Shown piece by piece: positions 16,805 through 27,200 of a stretch of 64,000 nucleotides of DNA. Each line of letters starts with the position of its first letter. Positions within the stretch are counted from its first letter, which is position 1. This DNA comes from Chroococcidiopsis sp. CCMEE 29 (GTDB lineage: Bacteria; Cyanobacteriota; Cyanobacteriia; Cyanobacteriales; Chroococcidiopsidaceae). The stretch lies in NCBI RefSeq assembly GCF_023558375.1, contig NZ_CP083762.1, positions 398,273 to 462,272 of the forward strand. The letters are read 5' to 3'. The position numbers and the translations under genes were made by a program. The notes below the pieces were generated by a model. It was not told where the DNA came from. It saw nothing but the letters and a program-made list of their open reading frames with translations, and made no database searches.

Positions 16805-18294
16805 CTAAAGCCAGTTATAGTAACTCCGCTGATTGGGAGACTTATATTGATTTAGAAGAGGGATCGGCAGACCCTACACAGCAGCAAGAAATAAAACTCG
16901 AAGTAGACACTGCTGGCACCCAAGCTCCTGAAGATCCCTACACTGTCCGTACTAGGCACTCCCTATCTACCAGTCCTTACTCTAAAGGGCTTGTAGTTGC
17001 CAGTTGTGCCTTATTTGGAACTGGAATCGTTGGTCTTGGCTTTAAGTTAGTTACTGGAGGATTGGCTGGTAGTCCTGCCGTTGTCCAACAGCCAAAAACT
17101 GCCACTCCAAATCCCCAAGATGCAGGGAAATTGGAAGAGCGGCAAATTTCCGAGTTAAAAACTCAAATGGCAATTGGTACGCAAGCTGCTCAAATCCAAA
17201 AACTGAACTCAAATGAGTTGCCCGTCACCAACAAAAAAGCGCCAGTCTCTAAACCTGTCCCAAATGCTGCTGTAGCACCTACTCCAACCCAAAGAGTTGT
17301 TGTAGCTTATTCACCTCCACGCCCGGTGCCAGGAGCACTTACTCCACTAGCACCTATATCTAAGCCAGTGGTTACTGCACCGCCGCGGACACGGGTTCAG
17401 CCTGCTCGGTCTTCTGCTGTCCCGCCAGACCCAATGCAGCAGTGGCAGCTAGCCGCTAATGCTGGTAGCTATGGTGAAATGTCTCCTGGTGACAGTGGGC
17501 AACTCTCTGCTGCTAATGCTGCTGGCGATCGCTCAAACACTGCTATGAATTCCGCCGCTCTACCAAGTGGAGGGTTAGGAGCAGCACCGCCTACCCTGAC
17601 TCCATCTCAAAGGCAGACTTCTGACCCACAAGCTCGCTACACCAGCATCAATGACTCAACAGCTACTCATAGCTTGATTGTTGGAACGAGAGCGGCTGGA
17701 AAACTGGAAACTCCCATTGCTTGGAGTGGTCAGATCCAAAACCCAACTCAGAATTTCTTGATTCAACTGCAAGAACCGCTCCAAGCAGCTGACAGCTCTG
17801 TAGTAGTTCCAAAAGGAGCCTACATCGTGGCAAGAGTCAACCAGGCTGCTGATACCGGACTGCTGCAAATGACAGCAACTTCTTTTGTAGTGCATGAAAA
17901 CGGGCAAGCGACTGAGCAACCAATTCCTGATGGGTCGCTCCTAATTTTGGGGAAAGGGGGGAAAATCCTGCAAGCGAAGGCTCACCGTCGCAGCAGCTTA
18001 GGTAACGATATAGGTTCCTTCCTACTATCGGGCGTATCCCAAGCAGCAGAGCTGACTAATCGCTCTAGTACAGAGACGACAATCGGCACATCCGGCAGCT
18101 TCCAAACCATCACAACTAATCCCGACCCCAATTTGATGGCTGGGTTCATCCAAGGCAGCACGCGAGCGGTGGTGCAGCGGATGCAAAACCGCAATCAACA
18201 GGCTCGCCAGTCTCTGCAATCCGAGCCAAAGGTCTTCGTCCTAGACCAAGGCACTTCTGTACAACTATTTGTCAACCAATCATTTTCGCTTTAG
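16801..18294 (+). CDS. VirB10/TrbI-like T4SS scaffold protein
   Basis: 497 residues. An acidic cytoplasmic N-terminus, a membrane helix at about 63-85 (VASCALFGTGIVGLGF), a Pro/Ala-rich periplasmic spacer (about 95-280), and a TrbI-type beta domain (about 285-497). The last includes GTRAAGKLETPIAWSG, VVPKGAYIVARV and the closing FVLDQGTSVQLFVNQSF. VirB10 spans the periplasm and senses ATP use by the motor. The gene overlaps its VirB8-like neighbour and ends five bases before the VirB9-like start. Confidence 0.85.
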   Translation: MTKASYSNSADWETYIDLEEGSADPTQQQEIKLEVDTAGTQAPEDPYTVRTRHSLSTSPYSKGLVVASCALFGTGIVGLGFKLVTGGLAGSPAVVQQPKTATPNPQDAGKLEERQISELKTQMAIGTQAAQIQKLNSNELPVTNKKAPVSKPVPNAAVAPTPTQRVVVAYSPPRPVPGALTPLAPISKPVVTAPPRTRVQPARSSAVPPDPMQQWQLAANAGSYGEMSPGDSGQLSAANAAGDRSNTAMNSAALPSGGLGAAPPTLTPSQRQTSDPQARYTSINDSTATHSLIVGTRAAGKLETPIAWSGQIQNPTQNFLIQLQEPLQAADSSVVVPKGAYIVARVNQAADTGLLQMTATSFVVHENGQATEQPIPDGSLLILGKGGKILQAKAHRRSSLGNDIGSFLLSGVSQAAELTNRSSTETTIGTSGSFQTITTNPDPNLMAGFIQGSTRAVVQRMQNRNQQARQSLQSEPKVFVLDQGTSVQLFVNQSFSL

Positions 18295-18298
18295 AGTC

Positions 18299-19528
18299 AT
18301 GAAAAGGCTTACTTTCCTCCCCCTTGCCCTCTGCCTTTTGTTTCCAAGTAGTGCTTTGGCATTGTCGGCTCGGACGATATTCGCCGAGCAAGCTCAAGGA
18401 ACCAATGGTACTATCGTCACATTAGAAGTCTCGCCAGGATATGGGCTGAATATCAATTTGATCCCGACTGGGGAGGTAGTTAAGAAGGCGTGGATTGACG
18501 ACCCTTCCCGAATCGCTTTAAGTTTTGATGGCAATTTGTGTCAGTGGAAGAGCGAGCAGCAGCAGTCCTGCTCTAATGAAGGTGCAACAGTCGTCCACCT
18601 GCGGCAAATTCAGCCGATTCAGTTTCAAAATCTGCCTCGCAGCCGTAGTGGGGGAACGCTGCTGACACTAATTGCAGAGGGAGCATCGGGGCGAAAGGTG
18701 TATCAGTTTAGAGTTGTTCCGGCATCTGGGGAGCCAAAGTACACGGCTTTGATTGTCAAGCCCGACTCCGAGCGACCTCGCCCCGTGTTAGACCGAATGC
18801 CGACCATAATTACCTCTGCACCACAGCATCCTCAGAGCGCAGCACCAAATCGCCAGCTCGGATCTAACACAAATACTACCGTAGCTAGGGTACAGCCCTC
18901 GCTCGCCAGTACAAACCCTTCACTCTCAAGGCAGGAGCAGGCATCACCCAAAAAGCCTTCACAACCGCCAGCTACTACCAGTCCAAATCAGATTGCGACT
19001 TCAAAGCAGGCAGCGCTCGCTCCCACACCAAAGCAACCAGCAACCCTTGCCACTTCAACTGACTCTGCTCCAGCCCAGCAGCAAGTGACTAACTCCCACC
19101 TCAATCCTTCTAGCAATGTTTCCAAGTCATCAACCCCTGCACCAGCAGTCAGCCGTAACGTCTCTACTCACCCTAGAAATCTTGCTGAAGATACTGGCAC
19201 ACCAACCACTACACCGCAAGCGAGTGCTAGGAGTACCACTACTACAGAGCAGCCAAACCTATCCCTTACCTCAATCGAAACCGCCAATGCTCTGGTGCGC
19301 GGTCTAGTAGTAGCGCGGCAAAAGGGACAGATTAATCATCAAACTACTATGTGGCGACAGGTGCAAAGTGCTGTAGCTTGGCTTCGGCGGGGTGCGACAA
19401 AGCAGGAAGCAGCGCTCAAAGCAGGAGTTCCCTTGAAGACAATCAACCAATTACTGGCATGGGGACAAGTATCGCCGCTTTCATCTTTGAGTAGTCCTAA
19501 AAAAGGCACGCAAGCCAGAACTAATTAA
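18299..19528 (+). CDS. VirB9-like secreted T4SS protein with unusual C-terminus
   Basis: 409 residues from ATG 18299, chosen because it begins a clean signal peptide (MKRLTFLPLALCLLFPSSAL). The N-terminal beta domain (about 30-155: GYGLNINLIPTGEVVKKAWI, then LRQIQPIQFQNLP) resembles VirB9/TrbG N-domains. A long Pro/Ser/Thr linker follows (about 160-330). Instead of the usual VirB9 C-domain, the last 80 residues are helical with an HTH-like pattern (ATKQEAALKAGVPLKTINQL). The VirB9 call rests on position after VirB10, export signal and N-domain. Confidence 0.6.
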   Translation: MKRLTFLPLALCLLFPSSALALSARTIFAEQAQGTNGTIVTLEVSPGYGLNINLIPTGEVVKKAWIDDPSRIALSFDGNLCQWKSEQQQSCSNEGATVVHLRQIQPIQFQNLPRSRSGGTLLTLIAEGASGRKVYQFRVVPASGEPKYTALIVKPDSERPRPVLDRMPTIITSAPQHPQSAAPNRQLGSNTNTTVARVQPSLASTNPSLSRQEQASPKKPSQPPATTSPNQIATSKQAALAPTPKQPATLATSTDSAPAQQQVTNSHLNPSSNVSKSSTPAPAVSRNVSTHPRNLAEDTGTPTTTPQASARSTTTTEQPNLSLTSIETANALVRGLVVARQKGQINHQTTMWRQVQSAVAWLRRGATKQEAALKAGVPLKTINQLLAWGQVSPLSSLSSPKKGTQARTN

Positions 19529-19618
19529 TTTCATTCAAGATAAATATTCAAATCAAACACTAGGCAAGTAGTTCAAATCCTGTAGCTACTTGGAAACAAA
19601 GCTTCAACATCCAACCCT

Positions 19619-20860
19619 ATGCGAATTCACCGCTCTTGGTACCGCATTTTCCTCGTTATCTTATTTATTATTAGTTTTGTAGCGGCAATTGCTTATCCCC
19701 AGTATGGGAATAGCTCGGCACGGGCTGAAGCATCTATTTCCTCTATCCCAACGCTCGCTTACCAAGTTGGCAAACAACAGGTGTTAGCTCCTGACTGGTC
19801 GCAGATCGCATGGTCTACCTTACCGCCAATTGAAGAATCAGGTTGGATTCAAATACCTGCTAACCTTGTTACCCAGCCCAAGTACGATCCGTCCCGCTCT
19901 TGGAAGGCAGGACAAACGCCAGACTTCTTCGTGATGTTGGGTGATGTGGAAGATGCATTCCACATGGAGAAATTTCAGCTTCAAGACATTTTTGGTCTGA
20001 CTGACTTAGCAATAAATACCTTACAGTTGGACGATTTTGGACTGATGGGTTGGCAGACTGTTGATTCCTTAGTCGAGGCGATCCCTAACTTGAGAGATTT
20101 AATTGTCAGCCAAGTAGAACCAATTCGGGATTTGTTCGTCAAAGCTGGACTGGGATACACCAACGAGTCAATTGCCCAAGTATTACAGGAATATCCAGAG
20201 CTGGGACATCTGTCTTTCGGTCAACTCGATTTGACACGGTACGCGCTTAAATCCATCCCTGGCTTGGTTCAAACTCCCCTAGAAAAGTTTGCGGCATGGC
20301 AGCAGAGCTTCATTGCTCAAGTACCAGGGCTTGCCCAAGTGCCGTTTAGCCAGTTTCCCCAATCTCCCTTCAATGCAATTGGAATGGTTGGCATTACTGA
20401 TGTGGTGTGGGAGGCAGCGGAACACGGCGATTCTAAAGTTGGCGAAGATTATTTTCTCAGCGGCAGCATTAATAAGCAAAATGAAACTGTAGCCGTTGCT
20501 TGCCCTGCTGGCGAGTCCTGCCCCTATATAGAGTTGAGCGATCTGGGCAGTGCGAGTGGTTCGTTGTATGGCAAGCGCTGGGCATCTGGCGAGCAAAAAG
20601 TGCGAGGAGGTTTTGGTCCTCTAGCTGCCGTCAATAACGGTCGGGAACCAACAGGCAGGTTAGTTTATGGTTCTGCCTTCAAAGTGGTTTTGACTGGTAC
20701 AAACGAATCCAAAGGTACAGCTGACTTTGGCTTGTACCTGAGAGCCTGCATACGCATTCCATTTGTTGGTAAGAGCTGTACCCCCTACATCGGTCCAATT
20801 CCCTGGTTGCCAACCCGCGAAAAAGACTTGGTTATTGTCACTACAATGCCTGCGATTTGA
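19619..20860 (+). CDS. Secreted protein of unknown function in the T4SS operon
   Basis: 413 residues with an N-terminal signal/anchor (about 10-35). The middle contains repeated short amphipathic units (LTDLAINTLQLDDFGLMG, IPNLRDLIVSQVEPIRDLF), and the last 130 residues form a beta-rich part with four Cys (VACPAGESC, RACIRIPFVGKSC) that could form disulfides in the periplasm. No known domain is recognised. Position between VirB9-like and VirD4-like genes and an export signal suggest an envelope or surface component of the transfer machine. Function not assigned. Confidence 0.6.
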   Translation: MRIHRSWYRIFLVILFIISFVAAIAYPQYGNSSARAEASISSIPTLAYQVGKQQVLAPDWSQIAWSTLPPIEESGWIQIPANLVTQPKYDPSRSWKAGQTPDFFVMLGDVEDAFHMEKFQLQDIFGLTDLAINTLQLDDFGLMGWQTVDSLVEAIPNLRDLIVSQVEPIRDLFVKAGLGYTNESIAQVLQEYPELGHLSFGQLDLTRYALKSIPGLVQTPLEKFAAWQQSFIAQVPGLAQVPFSQFPQSPFNAIGMVGITDVVWEAAEHGDSKVGEDYFLSGSINKQNETVAVACPAGESCPYIELSDLGSASGSLYGKRWASGEQKVRGGFGPLAAVNNGREPTGRLVYGSAFKVVLTGTNESKGTADFGLYLRACIRIPFVGKSCTPYIGPIPWLPTREKDLVIVTTMPAI

Positions 20861-20910
20861 ACATAAATTTAGCGATCGCTTCTCACTTATTCCTTTCCCT
20901 GTAGCGCTCC

Positions 20911-22647
20911 ATGTCCCAGTCAACATCGACTATTTCTGTCAGCCAATTTGTCCCTCCACCAGTTAGAGGAATGCTCTTCTCCCCATCTGGGATTGTGCTG
21001 CTCCTGGCTCTGGTTGTCCTGGTAGCACTCAATCATTCTGGTCAGGGCAAGAAAGGCAAGCTGGCACGGGCACGGTTTGGAGGAAGGCGCGAGAAGATCG
21101 CGGCTAGGAAGCTGGCTTGTAAGCAAATGGAAGCACGCGAACACAATAAGGTTGCACTATACATTGGCACTCCTTGTGGTAGCAGCGTCGAGGAGATTGA
21201 CGGTAAAAAAATTGTCAACTTGCCCCAAGACCCTAAAACGCTTTATATTCCCCACGCAGAAGAAGGCATTTTAGCAGTTGGTCGTCCTGGCTCTGGCAAA
21301 ACTTATTCCTCAATAGATCCTTTAGTGCGCTCGGCTATTGACCAAGGGTTTCCAGTTTTTTACTACGATTTCAAAGGGCATGAAGACCCCGCACCCAGCT
21401 CTAAACTCGTTGGATACGCTGCTGAGCGCGGTTACAAAATTTCTATTTTCGCCCCTGGCTCCAAAGAAACTTGTGTCTGTAATCCGCTTGATTTTCTATC
21501 AGGTCCAGGCGATGCAGAAATGGCATATCAGCTTGCCAGCGTCTTGAACCAGAATTTTAAACTCGATGATTCCTCATCGGCTAACAGTAGTTTTTTCACT
21601 CAAACGGGCAATCAGTTAGTTCAAGCCATCCTGATGCTGGCGAAGGGTTCGCGCTATCCCGATATCGCTATGTGTCACAAAATCTTGGCACTGCCTAACC
21701 TGATTCAAAGATTAAGAGCAGCCAAACTCGACCCTTATCTCAAGGTCGCGTTCGATAATTTCCTTTCCTCTGCTGGCAGCCCAGAAACGGCGGCTTCCAT
21801 CGCTACAACAGCCAGCTTGATGTTTACGCGATTCATGACCCCACAGGTGCTAGCGGCTTTTTGCGGTCAAACTACGCTGACTCTCGATGTTGAAGGTCGG
21901 CACTTTATTGTGTTTAGGATGGACCCGCAAAAGCGGAGCGTGGTTGGTCCATTACTAGCGGCTACACTGCATTTGACGATCAATCGTAATATCTTCCGCC
22001 AACGCAAAACGCCCTTAATCGTCTCCCTCGACGAGCTTCCTAGTATTGACTTACCTATGCTCGCTGACTGGCTGAATCAAAACCGTTCTAGTGGAATGGT
22101 GTGCATTGTTGGATTTCAAGCTTTGGGTTTTTTAGAAGAAACTTATGGTGAGAAAAAGGTTAACGGAATTTTGAGTGGTTGTACAACTCAAATGATCTTT
22201 CAATTGAATGACCAGCAAACTGCTGAATACTACAGTAAGCAGTTAGGTAATGAGGAAATTCAGTACAAACAAAAGTCACGCAGTCACGGTAAAGGTGGAG
22301 CGAGTTATTCCTCTGCCCAGCAACAACAAACTCGTCCATTAGTTGAAATTCAGGATGTTCAACAGTTTCCTAAAGGCAAGTGCATTCTGCTCAATCCTGG
22401 CTACGGCGACCCCAAAAAAGAAATTAGAGTTCCCTTGTTACAACAGATTAAAATTCCCCAGCGCGATCTCAATGCTATGAAGAAAAGTGCTGCTATGTGG
22501 ACTCAAATTAAAACGCAATTAATTAAGAAAACTACAGCGAGGGAACCTCCTGGACAAGAGTTGGAACTACGGGAGATGGTAGCCCGAAATCTGTTACCTG
22601 ACCCAGAAAATGAACAAAAAGCAAAGGAATACAAAGCTCGTTATTAA
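20911..22647 (+). CDS. VirD4/TraG-type coupling protein
   Basis: 578 residues. Membrane segment at about 25-45 (GIVLLLALVVLVAL). Walker A VGRPGSGKTYSS at about 122-133 followed by FYYDFKGHE, and Walker B IVSLDELPSIDL at about 369-380. A TraG-like C-terminal block contains GFQALGFLEETYGEKK. Coupling proteins bring the relaxase-DNA complex to the secretion channel using ATP. The N-terminal membrane part is short, with one obvious helix. An upstream GCGATCGC (HIP1) lies in the 50-bp gap before it. Confidence 0.9.
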   Translation: MSQSTSTISVSQFVPPPVRGMLFSPSGIVLLLALVVLVALNHSGQGKKGKLARARFGGRREKIAARKLACKQMEAREHNKVALYIGTPCGSSVEEIDGKKIVNLPQDPKTLYIPHAEEGILAVGRPGSGKTYSSIDPLVRSAIDQGFPVFYYDFKGHEDPAPSSKLVGYAAERGYKISIFAPGSKETCVCNPLDFLSGPGDAEMAYQLASVLNQNFKLDDSSSANSSFFTQTGNQLVQAILMLAKGSRYPDIAMCHKILALPNLIQRLRAAKLDPYLKVAFDNFLSSAGSPETAASIATTASLMFTRFMTPQVLAAFCGQTTLTLDVEGRHFIVFRMDPQKRSVVGPLLAATLHLTINRNIFRQRKTPLIVSLDELPSIDLPMLADWLNQNRSSGMVCIVGFQALGFLEETYGEKKVNGILSGCTTQMIFQLNDQQTAEYYSKQLGNEEIQYKQKSRSHGKGGASYSSAQQQQTRPLVEIQDVQQFPKGKCILLNPGYGDPKKEIRVPLLQQIKIPQRDLNAMKKSAAMWTQIKTQLIKKTTAREPPGQELELREMVARNLLPDPENEQKAKEYKARY

Positions 22648-22661
22648 CTTGGAGATTGATT

Positions 22662-23069
22662 ATGGCTTACGAATTTAGCGAAAGCGACCTGCAACGCATT
22701 ATCAAGCTACCTGCTTGGATTCAGACATTAAAAGATAAGTATCCAGTCAGTGTTGTTAATACTGCTGATACTTGGGAAGAGCAACCTTTACCAGAAGATT
22801 ACATTCCTAAAGAAGTTGAGATTTTTTATGGTGATGATGTTGACGATTCAGATTTATTTATCCGAGATGGGAAACTTTATTTCTTTAGCCTAAGAGAGCC
22901 AGTAGATGCAAATGTTATTCAAGTGCTGATTGATGGCAACTGGGCTTATATCCAGGTTGAATGTCGTGTCATTCTTGACCGATTAGGTGGGGTAATTTTG
23001 CCCGATGTAGTAGTCAATCCTGAAGCCATCTTACATTCCGTTATCAAGTCAAATTTACAAAACAATTGA
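22662..23069 (+). CDS. Acidic hypothetical protein in the transfer operon
   Basis: 135 residues from ATG 22662, seven bases after GGAG, preferred over the TTG at 22656. The protein is acidic (VEIFYGDDVDDSDLFIRDGK), probably soluble and mostly beta. No known domain is recognised. It is spaced 14 bp after the VirD4-like gene and 13 bp before the next coiled-coil gene, so it is presumably co-transcribed with the coupling protein. Confidence 0.55.
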   Translation: MAYEFSESDLQRIIKLPAWIQTLKDKYPVSVVNTADTWEEQPLPEDYIPKEVEIFYGDDVDDSDLFIRDGKLYFFSLREPVDANVIQVLIDGNWAYIQVECRVILDRLGGVILPDVVVNPEAILHSVIKSNLQNN

Positions 23070-23082
23070 GAGATTAAAAACG

Positions 23083-24123
23083 ATGATTAATCCATCTGAT
23101 AGTAAAGAAATTCAAGAAAATTACCTGCAAATCCTAAACGATGTTATTAGCAAAGTTGTAGATGCAGCTAAAGCAGCAGGGAAGTTGAGTTCAGCTTCAA
23201 CTGAACAGCCGGCTATTCAAGTATTTGTTGGAGCCAAAAAAGTATACGAGCAAGTACTTGGGCAGCAATCAACAGGGAATGTAATTACTCCCGAACAGGT
23301 TCAGCACGTAAAAAAGGCGCTGGAAGAGCCGCAAAACGTTAAAGGCTCCGTCAGAATCAAGATCGGCAGTGAAACTGTTTATCATGTCAAAAATGGTGAA
23401 GTGATTACCGATAATTTGGGATTAGCTAAAGCCCAAACCGCGATCCAGGAAGCCAAAACTACTCAAACTGTTGAAGCTCCTAAGACTTTAGAAGAGCAAA
23501 TTACTGCTTTACATGCAATTGTTGAGAAACAGGGACAACGCATCGAAGTTCTGGAGCAAAAACTTGAGCAGCTCACCTCCTCATTGGCTTCTGTCGAGGT
23601 TAGCAATCCCAGTCTTTCTCGCTGGATGAATGCCATCAACAATTCGCTCACCTCCTCAGCGCGGGAACTGAAGGAGAAGGTTGTTGATTTCGCTCGTAAT
23701 CTTCAGGATAAGGCAGCATCGCAGGTTCAAAATCTTCAAAACAAGGTTGTTCAACAGGCTCACAACCTTCAGGGGCAAGCAATCAATACCATAGATAATG
23801 CTGTCAAATCCGTTCAACGAGGTGTGGCGGATTTCAACGGCAACTTTATCAAGGCAGCAGTAGAAAAAATGCTCGATCGCATTGGTCAAGTCCAACCCGA
23901 CGGTTCCCGCATCTTCGAGGGGACTAAATACGCCTTTTACCAGCAAAACGGAGTGGTTTCAGTAGTGGCGAAGGACGGTCGAGGCACGATTCTCAAGGAT
24001 AGTGAGTTCACAGCTAATGCCTCAGCGCAAGATATGGCTAGCCTTAAAAGCTTGAGCGAAGATGTCAAGCAAGATTTTGGGCAACAGCAGGCTCAGTCCC
24101 AGTCGAGGGGGCGTTCTCGGTAG
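23083..24123 (+). CDS. Coiled-coil plasmid protein with shared C-terminal domain
   Basis: 346 residues. An N-terminal part about 1-125 (QPAIQVFVGAKKVYEQVLG), a coiled coil about 135-170 (LEEQITALHAIVEKQGQRIE), then repeated amphipathic units (NLQDKAASQVQNLQNKV). The C-terminal domain, about 260-335, has VEKMLDRIGQVQPDGSRIFE and a Gln-rich tail. The same domain closes the proteins at 30067-31701 and 47162-48709. Function unknown. The shared tail hints at a common partner or localisation on the plasmid. Last gene before the giant methylase-helicase gene. Confidence 0.6.
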   Translation: MINPSDSKEIQENYLQILNDVISKVVDAAKAAGKLSSASTEQPAIQVFVGAKKVYEQVLGQQSTGNVITPEQVQHVKKALEEPQNVKGSVRIKIGSETVYHVKNGEVITDNLGLAKAQTAIQEAKTTQTVEAPKTLEEQITALHAIVEKQGQRIEVLEQKLEQLTSSLASVEVSNPSLSRWMNAINNSLTSSARELKEKVVDFARNLQDKAASQVQNLQNKVVQQAHNLQGQAINTIDNAVKSVQRGVADFNGNFIKAAVEKMLDRIGQVQPDGSRIFEGTKYAFYQQNGVVSVVAKDGRGTILKDSEFTANASAQDMASLKSLSEDVKQDFGQQQAQSQSRGRSR

Positions 24124-24298
24124 ACCTAAATCTCAGGTTGATTCCGCAACTACCCCTGCCAATTCTTTTTCAGGTAGCTAAAGATGCCAGAGCGGGAGTG
24201 TAACTGATCGCCAATTCCTGCACTTGTTAGAGTCGCAGGCTGCAGGCTGCTGTAACTAAAGTTTGGCATCAATCGTGCGCGGCTTTTGGGGATTTTCT

Positions 24299-27200
24299 AT
24301 GGATGAAGAACGCCAGCGTCGGCTGGTTGATGCCTTTGCAAATAATTTCCTATTAGGACGGGAATTTACAACCATTACAGCAGCCCGTCAGCAAGCAGAG
24401 GCAATTCTGGGCGAACCCGTGAAACCTGGCACGCCGCTTGCCAAAAGAGTGGACGAGTCGGTGGAAGCTGGGCTGGTGCGAGCCGCCCGCACTATTGTCC
24501 AAGGGGCTGATGACCCGCTAAAGGTGTATGACTATTTAGTTGACCTGTACCAGCGTCAGCCGATTCTTGGCACGCGCAGTTCTACAAGCGTCCGGCAGCA
24601 GGCATACTCTACTCCGATTCCCATTGCCTACCTAGCAGCACAGCTGGCTGCGATTGATGCCCAGACGACAGTTTACGAACCTACGGCTGGGCATGGCGCT
24701 CTTTTGCTTTTGAGTGATGCGGATAAAGTCATTGCCAACGAACTTAACCGGGAGCGGCTAGCTGACCTGCGATCGCAGGGGTATGCACTCACCCAGTTCG
24801 ATGCTACTTCCTATTGTCCCGACTGGGAAGTGGACGTGGTAATTGCGAATCCTCCCTTTGGCTCCGTCCGCGCAGAAGATGGCAGAACCAGGGTTTTCTC
24901 CGTGCCAGGTGCCGGAGTAGATGAGGGCAGAGCATTTGTGTCAACCCAAATTGACCATGCGATCGCCTTGAACTCGCTCAAAGCCATGAAAGAAGCTGGG
25001 AAAGCCGTGTTGATTTTGGGCGGACAGCTAGGGGACGAGCGATCGCGCTCTAATGGCTACAACTCACAAACCAATCGACTCTTCTACTACACTCTCTACA
25101 ACGAGTACAACGTCACCCGCCACATTTCTATTGACGGAGATTTGTATCGGCGGCAGGGTGCAGGTTTTCCCATCGATCTGATCGTCATAGAGGGGCGCGG
25201 CAAATCTGGATTGACTTTGCCAGCAGCAGCTGTGCCGCGAATCTATCGCAGTTTTGACCAATTGAAGGAGTTATTAAATGACTCTCTACTTATTAAACGA
25301 CAAAAGCATTGCGTGGATGCCTCCTTCGAGCACGGGGATGGTCGGGACTTGGGGAGCGGTGCTAGTGCCGAGCCAACAGGAAATAATACTCAACCGCAGT
25401 CAATACTTGGAACTGCTGGCTTTGAGAGTGGAATGGTTGCTCCAGGAGTGGATGGACGCGGAAGAATTGACACCCAAGCAGGCTCTCAGTTTACTCCGCA
25501 AGTACCTGGACGACAGACAGGTGAACTCGGCAGCGATCCTGCCACCCCAGTTGAACGATTCAGCGCCTCTAAATTGGGCGAAGGCACTGACCGTCGAGAA
25601 CCAGGAATTGTGGGAGAAGTTTTGCCTGCAAGCCCAGAGCAACTTTCCGATTCAACCCAACCAGAGCGATCCGGCAGAGCAGGAACTGGCTTTGGGGCTA
25701 ATCGAGGAAATCTCCTTGGAGGAATGGTTGCAACTAGCGATTATTCCGTCTTCAGAAAGCTAGAGATAGATGCCGCTTTGCGCCTTGGGAAAAACCTGGA
25801 AAAAGCCGGACAACCTTCTACAACTCAACTAGATTTTCAGTCTCTACGAGAGGACGGTCGGGAGGCGACTTCTTTGACAATTCCGGACAATTATGGAAAA
25901 TCTCCGCCTCCCGACCAAGGTTGTCCGGCTTTTACCGGATTTAGTGAAACCCCAAACCAATCGTACACGCAACAAATACAACAGGAAGAAAGTCTTGTGG
26001 CACAAGAAGATATACAGCAAGCAGAACTTGTTGAAGAAGCCACTACCACAGCCTTACAAGTTCCTTACGCTCCTAAAAGCACGGCTACTCCTGTAGGCAC
26101 ACTGGTTCCTACCAATATGCAAACAGCGATCGCTTTAGCCTTGTCCAAGATTCACTCACAAGTCGGCAACCTGGATGCATATGTCGCGACCAAGCTAGAG
26201 TACGGCACTCCAGAAAATCTGCACCGTTACTTTAGCGCGGAACAAGTGGATGCGATCGCTCTGGGGATTCATAACCTGGACAAAGGAGCGGGTTTCATTA
26301 TTGGCGACCAAACAGGTGTAGGCAAAGGTCGCGTCGTGGCAGCGATGATTCGCTATGCCAAGCTGAGCGATCGCATCCCCATATTTGTCACTAAAAATAC
26401 GCAACTCTACGGGGACATGATGCGCGATCTTGCCGATATAGACATGCTAGGATTTCAGCCATTTGCTACCAACAGCAGCTTAAATGTCCCTTTAGGCAAT
26501 GGGCAAAGGTTGAGGCAGATGCCGACGACTCACTCATCAGAGATGTCTTCACTCATGGGAGCGGGTAATTTGGGTCGGTATGATGCGATTTTTACAACCT
26601 ACGACCAGATGAGAACCGTCAAGGGGCAAATGAAGCAGCGGCATAGGTTTTTAGAGCAATTTGCTCCTCAATCGATCGTCATTATGGACGAAAGCCACGA
26701 AGCGGGTGGTAGTTCTAATCCCGAACAGCAAAGCGGTCGCGCTCTCTTTGCTAGGCGGCTGCTGTCACTTTCACAGGGGGCGATTTATTCCAGTGCCACC
26801 TTTGCTAAAAACCCGCAAGTGATGACGCTGTACTTTAAAACAGATATGCCTTTGGCTGTTAATGGAAATGTGGACAGCCTGGTAACTCTGGTAAATAAAG
26901 GCGGCATTCCCCTGCAACAAGCTTTGTCTGCAACCCTGGCTGAGGCAGGGCAATACATTCGTAGAGAACGCTCTTATGAAGGAGTAGATTTTCGAGCAGA
27001 AGTTAGGTTAATAGATCGAGACACAGCAGAAAATATCTCTGCTGTCATGGCAGCGATTCTGGATTTCGATCAAATAAAAAAAGCTGGACTCAAAGCTTTA
27101 GATAAACAGATGAAAGCTGAGGCTAAGCAGCAAGTTGCAGACAACTCGACGGGAGCGGCTGGGGCGGAGAGTACCAACTTCACGAGTATTATGCACAATT

